DNA of 64,000 nucleotides from Bryobacterales bacterium (lineage in GTDB: Bacteria; Acidobacteriota; Terriglobia; Bryobacterales; Bryobacteraceae). Under the pieces are notes generated by a model, which was not told where the DNA came from, searched no databases, and worked only from the letters and a program-made list of their open reading frames with translations. The stretch is taken from positions 1,034,694 through 1,098,693 of the forward strand of contig JADJWL010000025.1 of NCBI GenBank assembly GCA_016716385.1, in the 5' to 3' direction. The translations under genes and the position numbers were made by a program. Shown piece after piece: positions 1 to 8,911 of the stretch. The first letter of the stretch is position 1; every line of letters starts with the position of its first letter.

Positions 1-2
1 TC

Positions 3-170
3 GAGGAATGCCCGAAGAGCTACATCTCCGCGCGGAGCCTGGAGTGGATCGATAGATACGCTCTGTGGCGCCGGCTCGGCATGCTCTACTCGGAGCCCAT
101 CAGTGTGAAGGATCTGGAGGCGTTCACGGCACTTGAACAAGAGTTGGCGACGGAGAGAGGCGATGGCTGA
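3..170 (+). CDS. C-terminal end of a small phage-tail-module protein (partial)
   Basis: An open frame enters from the left edge and runs about 55 codons to a TGA at 168-170. The visible residues are charged and aromatic-rich, with no family I recognise. The stop overlaps the ATG of the next gene at 163, the tight packing typical of phage structural operons. It probably belongs to the tail module that follows. The start and any N-terminal domain are outside the window, so no function is assigned. Confidence 0.5.
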   Translation, partial: EECPKSYISARSLEWIDRYALWRRLGMLYSEPISVKDLEAFTALEQELATERGDG

Positions 171-1011
171 CAGAGAACTCGAACAGATCGTTCAAGAAGC
201 GTTCCGGCAAAGTGCTGGAGGCCTGCTGGAAGGAGTGCCGGTTCCTGATCTGGCGGTCAGCCTGACGGCGCCCGAGGGGACACCGCGTCAGGGGACGGCA
301 GAAGTGGTCGAGGCTATTCTTCGGAATACCTTGCAAAGCGGGGAATCACTCGGGACCGGATTGCAGGCAGTGAACCTCACGAACGTGGAGACACCCCGGC
401 CGACTGGGCCCGGGCAGGAGTCAGAAGCCCCACGGTCGGGAGACGAACTTGCGGAGCGACTCGGTGAAACAACGCGCCAAGTGTCAGGGTTGGCGCAGGT
501 GGGGCAGACTCTGGCGGATATTGTCTGGGCAAACACGCAGGCGCTACTCCGGCCACCCGTGGCGGGTGTTGCGTCGAGTGGCGGGGTCACACGGAACGCG
601 GGCAGCGCGGCGTTGAGCTTTCTGACAAGCGGATTCGGTTTGAGTCCTCTTGTGACTTCGCTGGCGAGCTTGTTCAGGCGCGGCGACAGAGAAGAAGCCG
701 CGGCACCGTTGATTCGCTATGCGCTTCCGCCACCTGTGCGGTTCGATGCGATCAACAGCAGGGAGGGCGGCAACTCCCCGTTCGGCTTTGCGGCTGTGGA
801 TTACGGCGCCGGCCCACAGCCGCGAGCGATCCAGATCCAGACCGAGACGGTGCGCGCGGCAGCACCCGTGAACCCGGTTCCGCAGATCACGATTCAAGTG
901 CAGGCGATGGACAGCCGCAGCTTTCTCGATCACAGCGACGACATTGCGCGCGCAGTGCGCGATGCAATGTTGAACATTCATCCCTTAAACGATGTGATTC
1001 AGGATCTCTAG
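163..1011 (+). CDS. Phage tail-associated protein, tape-measure-like C terminus
   Basis: A 282-residue protein, Ala/Gly/Pro-rich in the middle. The last 35 residues read like the end of tail tape-measure proteins: a beta-type stretch (ITIQVQAMDSRSF) followed by an amphipathic helix (DIARAVRDAML). I chose ATG 163 over the upstream TTG 133 because a GAGAGAGG Shine-Dalgarno sequence lies directly before it and it overlaps the preceding stop. It is the first complete gene of a co-directional run of tail genes to 8903. It is too short to be a full tape measure, so it may be a chaperone-like or distal segment. The family link is inferred from the C terminus and context only. Confidence 0.6.
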   Translation: MADRELEQIVQEAFRQSAGGLLEGVPVPDLAVSLTAPEGTPRQGTAEVVEAILRNTLQSGESLGTGLQAVNLTNVETPRPTGPGQESEAPRSGDELAERLGETTRQVSGLAQVGQTLADIVWANTQALLRPPVAGVASSGGVTRNAGSAALSFLTSGFGLSPLVTSLASLFRRGDREEAAAPLIRYALPPPVRFDAINSREGGNSPFGFAAVDYGAGPQPRAIQIQTETVRAAAPVNPVPQITIQVQAMDSRSFLDHSDDIARAVRDAMLNIHPLNDVIQDL

Positions 1012-1014
1012 ACC

Positions 1015-1377
1015 ATGCTCAACTTTCCTCTCCTGAAGACCGGGGCCGCGATGCAGTATCCGGCAGAGCTTAGCGTCCGCTACGCGACGGAGGTTCTGCA
1101 GTACGTGGATGGCAGTGAGCAGCGCTACCGGGACTCAGGTACGCCGCAACGTCAGTGGATCGTCAGGCTCGATCTGCTGGATGAGCAGGAACTGTCCGCG
1201 ATCGAACATTTGTTCGTAGCTGCGCAGGGAATGATCGGATCGTTCGCATTCACCGATCCGCACGACGGAGTGGAGTATACGGATTGCAGCTTCGCCTTAC
1301 CGCAGATCGAGAGCCGCTATGTCGATGAACTGCGGGGTCAGGCACGGGTCATTATCCGGCAGAACAGGAGTCAGTGA
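1015..1377 (+). CDS. Phage tail protein, DUF2460-like
   Basis: A 120-residue protein starting 4 bases after the previous stop. It begins with the FPLLKTGAAMQYP pattern and carries a FAFTDPHDG segment, the look of small DUF2460/GTA gp12-like distal tail proteins, which form part of the tail tip and connect to the hub. The next gene repeats the same N-terminal pattern (QYP near residue 17, then FTFHDP), so the two are tandem paralogs. Its stop overlaps the next start (TGATG). The family is recognised by pattern; its exact place in the tail is inferred. Confidence 0.65.
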   Translation: MLNFPLLKTGAAMQYPAELSVRYATEVLQYVDGSEQRYRDSGTPQRQWIVRLDLLDEQELSAIEHLFVAAQGMIGSFAFTDPHDGVEYTDCSFALPQIESRYVDELRGQARVIIRQNRSQ

Positions 1378-2171
1378 TGCTGTTCTATCCACAACTGAAC
1401 TCAGGGTCGGTGACCCAGTATCCGGTAGAGAAGCGGCTGCTAGCAGGGGCGATAGTCAATGAACTATCCGAGGGCAGACAGGTCAAGTACGCGGACGCAG
1501 CGTTGGATCGTCTGTCGTGGCGGCTTCAGCACCGGGCGCTCCGCGGCGAAGAAACTGAACGATTGACCAATCTGTTCCACGCGACCGAGGGTCGGTTGCA
1601 TACATTCACATTCCACGATCCCACAGCGAATCTTCTGCGGTGGAGCGAGGCGTTCGGGGAAGCCGTATGGGAACGGAATACGCTGCTAAGTGTCACGCCC
1701 GGCTCCGGCGATCCACTGGGATCGGATCGAGCCTGGACGCTTCACAACAGCGGCATTGCGCCCCTTGCCGTGGCGCAACGGATTACAGGATTGGCTTGGC
1801 ACACCTACGCATTCAGCGTGTGGATTAGAAGCGCGACGCCCGGCGCCGTCAGCCTCAGCCTGCGAACAGCTGACGCAGTCCACTCAGACACTCGACGCAT
1901 TGGACCGGTCTGGAAGCGGGTGTTGCTTTCGGATGGACTTCCGTCGGGTGAGCCTTGGATTGAGTTTGGCGTGGAACTCGCGGCTGGACAGACGGTCGAG
2001 GTCTTCGGCGCCCAGGTGGAGAGCCAGCGCGCTCCGTCGCTCTACCGGCCAACCGCATCACGAAGCGGCGTCCACACCAGCGCCCGCTTCGCTGAAGATT
2101 TCCTGCGCATAGTGGCGGACGGTCCGGACAGGTATTCGTGCGAAGTGGCGATCGAGGCGCTGCTGAGCTAG
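1377..2171 (+). CDS. Phage tail protein: DUF2460-like domain plus carbohydrate-binding-like domain
   Basis: A 264-residue paralog of the preceding gene over residues 1-85 (YPQLNSGSVTQYPVEKR, then FTFHDP), extended by a roughly 170-residue beta-rich domain (LAWHTYAFSVWIRS, then VEVFGAQVES) like the carbohydrate-binding modules found on tail and fibre proteins. ATG 1377 overlaps the upstream TGA; GTG 1374 is an alternative. AGGAG lies upstream at suitable spacing. The added domain suggests a surface-exposed position at the tail tip. Function is inferred from architecture. A terminator-like hairpin follows. Confidence 0.6.
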   Translation: MLFYPQLNSGSVTQYPVEKRLLAGAIVNELSEGRQVKYADAALDRLSWRLQHRALRGEETERLTNLFHATEGRLHTFTFHDPTANLLRWSEAFGEAVWERNTLLSVTPGSGDPLGSDRAWTLHNSGIAPLAVAQRITGLAWHTYAFSVWIRSATPGAVSLSLRTADAVHSDTRRIGPVWKRVLLSDGLPSGEPWIEFGVELAAGQTVEVFGAQVESQRAPSLYRPTASRSGVHTSARFAEDFLRIVADGPDRYSCEVAIEALLS

Positions 2172-2173
2172 AG

Positions 2174-2210
2174 AGAACGGCCTGATGGCCCCGGGGGCCG
2201 TTCTTTGTTC
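2174..2210 (+). terminator. Hairpin terminator inside the tail operon
   Basis: A perfect 9-bp stem (AGAACGGCC at 2174-2182 with GGCCGTTCT at 2196-2204) is followed by a T-rich stretch. It sits in the 62-base gap between two tail genes and could attenuate transcription into the hub gene. The fold was done by eye. Confidence 0.6.
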
Positions 2211-2233
2211 TGAACGAAAGGTGCATACATTCG

Positions 2234-4471
2234 ATGCCAACCATCTTCGAGCACAAGGAACTGGAACTTACCGAAACGCCAATTCTGTTGTTTAGCTGTC
2301 ACCTGAACAATGGAACGGTGGAGCGCTGGAGCACCCACCGCGTGACAGTCGATGGCAATGTCTACTCGGCGCGTGTTCTGCGACACAACCTGTTCGAGAT
2401 CCGGGCAGCATCGGATCAAGGAGCGGACGCGGTCCCACGGGTTTCTCTCTCGCTGGCGAATGCCGACGCACACTTCTCGCAGATTGAACAAAGCCTTGGA
2501 TGGAAGGGTGCGCATCTCGATGTGCGATTCGTCTTCTATGACATGAAGGCGGATGAGGCAGCGACCGAGGCAGTCACGCTGTTCAAGGGAAGCACGAATC
2601 CGCCGGATGAACTGACCGATTCAGTGTGCCGGCTGTCTGCCGTGAACCGGATGAGTCTCCAGAGAGTGCTGCTGCCCGAGGTCCGGGTCCAGCGCCGGTG
2701 TCCGTGGCAGTTCCCTTCGACTGCCGACCAGCGTCTGGAGGCTGCGACCGGCGGGTCAGCTGTTCAGTATTCCCGCTACTACCGGTGCGGCTATTCTCCA
2801 GACGTAGCCGGCGGGGCAGGCAACCTGAACGGCGGTGCTCCGTTCACGACGTGCAACTACACCCGAAGCGACTGCGAGGCTCGGGGGATGTTCAGCGAGG
2901 ATTCCGAACTTCGTCACACGGCGCGATTCGGCGGGATCGAGTTCGTTCCTCTCTCGGTTCTCGTGCGGAGCTTTGGGGACAAGGGAAGCCAGTACGCGGC
3001 GGTGTCAGAGAACGAGGGGCGCTACAACGACCTTGTCCCCATCGTCTACGGTACTGGCTGGCACGCACCGATGATCGTATTTGCGCGCAATGACGGCAAT
3101 CTGACGCGGCTCGAAGTGTTGCTTGGAATGGGGCCGGTGGAGGCCGTCCATAAGGTGCTCGTCAACGATGTGGAAATTCCCGCGGGCCAAGCGGGACGCA
3201 ACATGACCGGCACGGGCTGGTTCAATCTCGTGGGCGTCGGTCACCGGAGCGGGGGATTCAATCTCGACTTCACGGACGCGTTAGGCCAACCGTTAGGAGA
3301 TCCTTACGGCAGCATGGCATACCTGTCCGTGGTGGTTCCGAACCGACTCAGCGATGGCCGTTCCTTACCAAGGGTGCGCGTCCTGATGAGCGGATTGCAG
3401 GTGCCCACGTTTGATGAAACGGGCGCTTACACGGGCGATGCGTTCAGCAAGAACCCCTGTTGGGTCCTGTTGGACATCCTGCGCAGGACGGGTTGGCGAG
3501 AGGATGAGATCGACCTGGCGAGCTTTGGGCGGGCGGCGGCGTACTGCAACGAAGCGATCGCAGGATCAGATCTTTATGGCAATCCGGTGTGGATACCCCG
3601 ATTTCAATGTAACCTCGTTCTTACAAAACGCCGCACGGCAGCGGATGTGATTCGTGGAATCCGGGCAGGTTCGCGGCTATCGCTCACGTATGGTGCGCAG
3701 GGAAAGCTTGTGCTGCGTGTGGAGAACACGCTCGCTTTGCAGCAACCAGTGAAGCCGGCGCAGAGCAACAGCGTCGAGCCTCTACAAGGCGGCTGGCCGG
3801 CGTACGAGTTTGGCGATGGCGCGGGGGGGACTTCCGGAGTCCTGCGCGGGAGCAATGGAGAGTCAAGCGTCCGGCTCTGGTCGCGGGCAACGATCGACAC
3901 ACCGAATCGGTTTGCGATGGAGTTCCAGGACGAGTTCAACGATTACCAGCAGGATAGCTTGTCGCTGGTCGACGCCGGGGACGTGCACTTGAGCGGGCAG
4001 GAAATCACCGGACCGCTGACGGCGCTGGGTGTACCGAACTTCAGCCAGGCGGGACGCATCCTGAAGTTCCACCTCGATCGCTCAATCCGTGGGAATCTGT
4101 ATGCCGAGTTCGAGACAAGCGTACGCGGAGTGGGACTGGCGCCCGGCGACATCATCACGCTGACTTACTTGAAGCACGGTCTCGAAAGACAGCCCTTCCG
4201 GATTATCCGGGTTTCTCCTGGAGCTAATTTCCGGACAGCGCGGATTGTGGCACAAACGCACTCCGACACCTGGTACAGCGATACGAACGGAATCTCCGCC
4301 CGAGGCGGAAGGCGCCAAACGGAAGCGGGGCTGGGGCTTCCCAGACCGCTCCTGGGAACGGTGACCGATAGCAGCGGCGCGATGCAGTTTTCCATCGAGG
4401 AGCGGGCGTATGGGGAGGGAGACGGGGGCATCTGTAGAGATCGCGGCAGAGTTCGGCCATCCGGCGGTTGA
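2234..4471 (+). CDS. Phage tail hub protein (phage_BR0599 plus gpJ-like), probably frameshifted at its 3' end
   Basis: A 745-residue protein. The N-terminal part has the Cys-rich segment of phage_BR0599/DUF2163-type tail proteins (RRCPWQFP, RYYRCGYSPD, TTCNYTRSDCEARGMF, about residues 155-225). The remainder resembles the hub region of gpJ/GTA-type tail proteins, which close the tail tip and carry fibres. The last 15 codons after position 4424 look non-coding (ICRDRGRV), while the next frame continues smoothly. Removing one G from the G5 run at 4424-4428 joins this protein to the next. Either two overlapping genes or one interrupted gene of about 1300 residues is possible. Confidence 0.65.
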   Translation: MPTIFEHKELELTETPILLFSCHLNNGTVERWSTHRVTVDGNVYSARVLRHNLFEIRAASDQGADAVPRVSLSLANADAHFSQIEQSLGWKGAHLDVRFVFYDMKADEAATEAVTLFKGSTNPPDELTDSVCRLSAVNRMSLQRVLLPEVRVQRRCPWQFPSTADQRLEAATGGSAVQYSRYYRCGYSPDVAGGAGNLNGGAPFTTCNYTRSDCEARGMFSEDSELRHTARFGGIEFVPLSVLVRSFGDKGSQYAAVSENEGRYNDLVPIVYGTGWHAPMIVFARNDGNLTRLEVLLGMGPVEAVHKVLVNDVEIPAGQAGRNMTGTGWFNLVGVGHRSGGFNLDFTDALGQPLGDPYGSMAYLSVVVPNRLSDGRSLPRVRVLMSGLQVPTFDETGAYTGDAFSKNPCWVLLDILRRTGWREDEIDLASFGRAAAYCNEAIAGSDLYGNPVWIPRFQCNLVLTKRRTAADVIRGIRAGSRLSLTYGAQGKLVLRVENTLALQQPVKPAQSNSVEPLQGGWPAYEFGDGAGGTSGVLRGSNGESSVRLWSRATIDTPNRFAMEFQDEFNDYQQDSLSLVDAGDVHLSGQEITGPLTALGVPNFSQAGRILKFHLDRSIRGNLYAEFETSVRGVGLAPGDIITLTYLKHGLERQPFRIIRVSPGANFRTARIVAQTHSDTWYSDTNGISARGGRRQTEAGLGLPRPLLGTVTDSSGAMQFSIEERAYGEGDGGICRDRGRVRPSGG

Positions 4472-6152
4472 GGTGGCGCCCGATCTCGACGCTCCGTTCG
4501 TCAGTCTGGCTGCCGGGGTCGGGGGCGGCGGGACACTGGCAGGCGACCAGACTCTTTACTACGCCGTGAGTCCGACCGGCGGAGATGGACGCGAGGGCGT
4601 GCTCTCGTTTCTCGTGTCCGCCAGGATTCCGCCGGGGAGTGCGAGCTTCGCGGTGACACTTAATGGATTGCGGTTTCCGCTGGCGAGTTCGGGATTCCAC
4701 GTGTATCGGGGTGTTGGGCCGTGGGAGCTGAGACGGATTGCGTCGGATCAGCCGCTCGGTGAATCATTCACCGATACAGGGTACGAGGCACAGTTGATCG
4801 CACCGCCGGATCGGAACTACCACCATGCGAACTTCTATTGGCGGATGGAGAGGCAGCCGGAGATAGCGGCGACGATCCACTCGGCTACGATCGTCGGGAA
4901 CGGCAGCCTCCAGATGCCGGAAGACGAGTATCGGGGCATGACGGTCCGGATCATGCGCGGCAAGGGCAAAGGCCAGGAGCGGAGCGTGAGCTTCAATACC
5001 GCGACGACGCTCTATCTTTCGCGCTCCTGGGAGACGGAGCCCGATAGCACGAGCACGTTTACAGTTTCGGAGGCAGGCTGGCGGCCGGGCGCGAGTGGAC
5101 CGGCGAGTCCGATTCAGTTCCTCGCACCGAACCGGCCGGGCACCGTGATTCAAGTAACGGGGCGGGCAGCCAATGTGAACAACGAGGAATCGCCTGCTGA
5201 GTCGGCTGTTGTCACACGGTGGGTCCTTGGCGGCGCCGGGGGTGGGGCGCTCGACCTCGAGCCGCCGCCAACTCCGGTGTTCGGTCTGGCGCTGCCGCCC
5301 GGACGTGGCGGAATGGTCGAGGTGGCGGGATTGGGCTTCGAGACGCTCGAAAACACTCGAACCGTCACGGCGGCCACTGTCGCGCTGTTCTATTGGGATG
5401 AACTGGCAGGCGCACCGGCGACGATGCTGGCGGCGGCGGCTCTGCCGCAGGATGACTTTGTCGAGATTACACCGGCTGGGTCCCTGGCGGAAGGCACGGT
5501 GTGCCAAGCCGGTCCGGAGGTGTGGCGCATCACTGAGGCACTCGGTGGCAGTACGTACCGCGTGGAGCGCGGGGTCCATGACACAGAGGCCTCAGCGCAC
5601 GCACCAGGCACGACGGTGTACCCCTTGCTGCGCAAAGTCGCGATTGCCCCGTTTCCGCGAGACTTCTTCGGCAGTCCGGCGAGCGGGAACTGGCGGTTTC
5701 CCATCTCATTGGCGGACGCCCGGATCGTGAGTGCCGAGATGTTCGTAACGAATACGGTGGGCGCCAGCGGCGTGGGAGTGGTGAACTTCACGCAAACTCT
5801 GGACTATGGATTGCGGACGCTGTCCGGAGGACAGTACACAATCACGATCGATGGCTTCCTGGCGATTCAAGACGGCGCGGCGCCGGACCTTGTGGTGGAC
5901 ACACCGCACAGCGTGAGGGACATCTTCGCCGTGGTGCGGGAAACACCAGTGGGCAGCCCCGTACAGATCCGGATCCGCCAGAATGGTGTGATTTACTGCA
6001 CGCTGGAGATCGCGCCCGGATTGACGATCTCAAACTCTGTTCCGGGCCGGGATTTGCCGCCACTCGAGGGCGGAGCACGAGTGAGCATTGACATCGCGGG
6101 TGTCGGACAGAGCGCGCCTGGATCTGACCTGACTGTCGTGATTCGCCTGTGA
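4410..6152 (+). CDS. Phage tail tip/fibre protein, possibly the C-terminal half of the hub protein
   Basis: A 580-residue protein made of beta-rich repeats with fibronectin-like stretches (LYYAVSPTG, FHVYRGVGPWELRRIA, then TVIQVTGRAANVNNEESPAES), as in the C-terminal halves of gpJ-like hub/fibre proteins. Its frame overlaps the upstream gene by 62 bases. ATG 4410 has a good GAGGAG site 7 bases upstream, so independent translation is credible; a one-base indel in the G5 run at 4424-4428 would instead make it the continuation of the hub. It ends 9 bases before the next start. Recognition is by architecture and position. Confidence 0.55.
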   Translation: MGRETGASVEIAAEFGHPAVEVAPDLDAPFVSLAAGVGGGGTLAGDQTLYYAVSPTGGDGREGVLSFLVSARIPPGSASFAVTLNGLRFPLASSGFHVYRGVGPWELRRIASDQPLGESFTDTGYEAQLIAPPDRNYHHANFYWRMERQPEIAATIHSATIVGNGSLQMPEDEYRGMTVRIMRGKGKGQERSVSFNTATTLYLSRSWETEPDSTSTFTVSEAGWRPGASGPASPIQFLAPNRPGTVIQVTGRAANVNNEESPAESAVVTRWVLGGAGGGALDLEPPPTPVFGLALPPGRGGMVEVAGLGFETLENTRTVTAATVALFYWDELAGAPATMLAAAALPQDDFVEITPAGSLAEGTVCQAGPEVWRITEALGGSTYRVERGVHDTEASAHAPGTTVYPLLRKVAIAPFPRDFFGSPASGNWRFPISLADARIVSAEMFVTNTVGASGVGVVNFTQTLDYGLRTLSGGQYTITIDGFLAIQDGAAPDLVVDTPHSVRDIFAVVRETPVGSPVQIRIRQNGVIYCTLEIAPGLTISNSVPGRDLPPLEGGARVSIDIAGVGQSAPGSDLTVVIRL

Positions 6153-6161
6153 GGTGACGCC

Positions 6162-8903
6162 ATGCCTGAGACATTGGAAAAGCTGCGGCCCGATCGCGAT
6201 CTGCAGTGCTACTTCGAGAGACCGTCGGCGGTTGCGGCAATGAGCGGCGCTGGTCCTGGTGGGTTCGCCGTCAGCGGGAACTGGCGGCAACAGTTCGACT
6301 GGGCGGTGATCGAGTGGAACCGCGACAATACGTTCGAGCATCCGGCCTTCCGGTACCTGCCAGATGGCGATCTGAGCGGTTTGCAGCTGGAGTATGAGGA
6401 GACGCGTGAGAACTGCATTACAATTGACTCGACCCTCTATCCGACGGTCGATTGGCCGCACCTCCGTGTTTGGGCAGATCCGGGAACCGGCGAGAAGGTA
6501 TACAAGGTGCCACTGCTTCCGCACGCGACTCCAGTCCAAGGAACGTATACGGCGGCGCAATGCACGTTCCAGTTGAGCGGCACGCCGACAGCCGGCGACT
6601 ATGTCCAGGTGGCGTGGCTGGATGAGCATCACACCTATCAGATGACGGCGTCCGATACAGTGGAAAGCGCACTCGACGTCCTGGTGACCAGCATCAACGC
6701 CCTGTCGCCGATCTTGTCAGCAGAACGGATCGCCGGAACAATCCGATTGTGGTTCACGGATGCGACGACGGGAACAAACGGCAACCGGATGGGTGTCTAC
6801 GCGAATGTCTCAGGAAGCCAGAGCGTTGAGTGGACGCCGCGGTGGCAGAAGATGTCTGGAGGTGAGGCGCCCACGCGATGGCGGATCAGCCTCGATTTTG
6901 GCAGCCTCACCGATGAGCACAGCACCGTGGTTCCTACGGGGAATGTCCGCAAGCTGCGATGGACGTACGCAGCAGACATGCAGGCCGGCGCCTACGAGCG
7001 TAGCGAGTTCCACGTGGAGGTTTCGGATTGGACGGTGACCGGGACGAACCGGCTCTACCAGGTTGCGAGTCCCGAAAGCAGACGGATCGAAGATGACCGT
7101 TCGGAACTCGCTTACAGCGGCGTTTGGGCTGCGCCCGCTCTTGGGAACTACTCCGGCGGCTCCATCCGCTGGACGGTTTCACAGAACGCGGCGGTGTCGC
7201 TGACCTACCAAGCGCCTCAGAACCACACGCTGTATCTGGGAACGCGAAGAGCGCCGAACGCCAGCGCCGTGGAGGTGACGGTGGACGGCGGGGTGCCGGC
7301 GACGCATGTTCTGTCACTGGGGGAGGATGTGCTCGTTCGGATTCCTCTCGCAGACCTGGATGGCGGGATTCCGCACACCGTGTCTGTCAGGCAGGCAGGC
7401 AGCAACGGGGAGTTCTTCTATTTCGACTTCTTCGAGATCGCAGTTCCCACGACACAGCTGCCGGAGTTCGCAGAAGATCCGCAGATGACATTGGCCACCG
7501 ATTGGGACACGGACCATTCTCTGGCTGTGCCTCCAGAGAGAACGGCTTGGTTTCTGAAATCGCTTGGGTACACGGGTACGGCAAATCACTACGTGGGCGC
7601 CCTGTGGTTTTACGAGTTGTACCGGAAGGGGAGCAGCTACGCCTCAGCGGTCCTCGAATTCAAGGGCACACCGGACTGGATCCAGCAGCCGCTGAATACG
7701 ATTACTCTTGTGCTCGGGGGTACACCGAATCCGACTTACCACGCAACTCTCGTTGGAGACACCGCGGCCAGCATCGCCAAGGCTTTCGAGCTGAAACTGA
7801 ACGACGGTTACACGGCCGTGTGGGCGGAAGCCGATGGTGCGATGCTGACGATCCATGCGCGGGCAATGGGGGCGGCCGGGAACCTGATCGGCATCACGGC
7901 GAGCCCGGACACCGGTCCGTACCGCATCGAGGTGACTGGGAGTGCGCTCGCCGGGGGTTCCGACGGCGTGGCGGAACCCGCGTACATGCGGGGCTGGCGG
8001 GTGGACCTCGAAGCGACGCCAAGAAATAACCGGGCCGTCCGGGATTGGAGCCGCAGCTACTATGCGGCGCTCAAGAGTTACGGCATCGGTGTCATCGCCG
8101 CCTACAGCACAGAGTTGCAGCATGGCGATACCGATCCCGCGGCCGGCATCTCGCAGTTCTATCCGAATGGCGAACCGGCGCTGCTGAACACACCGGCGAT
8201 CCAGACCAACTTCTCGCCGGTGAGCATCACCTACTGGCGGGAGTGCTTCCGTGAAATGGCGCAGATCATGGTGGAGGCGGGAGTCCCGCCATACTTGCAG
8301 TTCGGCGAGACACAGTGGTGGTACTTTCCGTTTCCGGGGAGCGGGATGCCGTTCTACGACGCCTATGCAAAGGCGTCGTTCGAAATGCAGTACGGCCGGC
8401 CGATGCATGTATTTCTCAGCCATTTCGATGACCCGGCTCCCCATGCCGAGGAAACGGCGCATCTCTCCGGTCTGATCGGCACCTACACGGATGCCATCAT
8501 GGCGCATGTCCGGGCCAGTTATCCGGAAACGAAGTTCGAGGTCCTCTATCCGCCCGACGTAAACGATACGCCGCTCAACACTGCGGTGAACTTGCCGGTG
8601 AACCATTGGACTCCCGCCGTGCTCGAGCGGTTCAAGACGGAGAACTTCACGTTCACGTTCGAACGCGACCTGAACAAGGCGGCGATGTCCGTCCGTTTGC
8701 CAATGGATCTCGGATTCCCCAGGGACAGAAGCGCCCACCTCGTCGGAATCAACGACTACACGTCCCCATGGTTGAAGGAAGTGGGGCTGTCAAAGGCCGA
8801 GGGCGTCGCCTCGGTCGTCTTGTGGGCGCTTGATCAATACTGCCTGGTGGGTTACCCGACGCCTCTGCGGCAACTGAGCCGCCACGCTACGTTTCAAGGC
8901 TGA
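6162..8903 (+). CDS. Large phage tail protein with C-terminal glycosidase-like (TIM-barrel-type) domain
   Basis: A 913-residue protein, last of the tail module. Residues 1-600 are beta-rich. Residues about 610-913 look like a glycoside-hydrolase TIM barrel: WRVDLEATPRNNRAVRDWSRSYY, then FGETQWWYFPFP with a candidate acid Glu, and a final strand (GVASVVLWALDQY). GTA and other tail modules carry comparable TIM-barrel proteins, and a TIM-barrel fold has also been described for some non-contractile tail sheath proteins. A role in cell-envelope polysaccharide binding or cleavage is possible; whether it is catalytic cannot be told here. It ends 9 bases before the convergent nuoM stop. Confidence 0.55.
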   Translation: MPETLEKLRPDRDLQCYFERPSAVAAMSGAGPGGFAVSGNWRQQFDWAVIEWNRDNTFEHPAFRYLPDGDLSGLQLEYEETRENCITIDSTLYPTVDWPHLRVWADPGTGEKVYKVPLLPHATPVQGTYTAAQCTFQLSGTPTAGDYVQVAWLDEHHTYQMTASDTVESALDVLVTSINALSPILSAERIAGTIRLWFTDATTGTNGNRMGVYANVSGSQSVEWTPRWQKMSGGEAPTRWRISLDFGSLTDEHSTVVPTGNVRKLRWTYAADMQAGAYERSEFHVEVSDWTVTGTNRLYQVASPESRRIEDDRSELAYSGVWAAPALGNYSGGSIRWTVSQNAAVSLTYQAPQNHTLYLGTRRAPNASAVEVTVDGGVPATHVLSLGEDVLVRIPLADLDGGIPHTVSVRQAGSNGEFFYFDFFEIAVPTTQLPEFAEDPQMTLATDWDTDHSLAVPPERTAWFLKSLGYTGTANHYVGALWFYELYRKGSSYASAVLEFKGTPDWIQQPLNTITLVLGGTPNPTYHATLVGDTAASIAKAFELKLNDGYTAVWAEADGAMLTIHARAMGAAGNLIGITASPDTGPYRIEVTGSALAGGSDGVAEPAYMRGWRVDLEATPRNNRAVRDWSRSYYAALKSYGIGVIAAYSTELQHGDTDPAAGISQFYPNGEPALLNTPAIQTNFSPVSITYWRECFREMAQIMVEAGVPPYLQFGETQWWYFPFPGSGMPFYDAYAKASFEMQYGRPMHVFLSHFDDPAPHAEETAHLSGLIGTYTDAIMAHVRASYPETKFEVLYPPDVNDTPLNTAVNLPVNHWTPAVLERFKTENFTFTFERDLNKAAMSVRLPMDLGFPRDRSAHLVGINDYTSPWLKEVGLSKAEGVASVVLWALDQYCLVGYPTPLRQLSRHATFQG

Positions 8904-8911
8904 GGCGTCTG

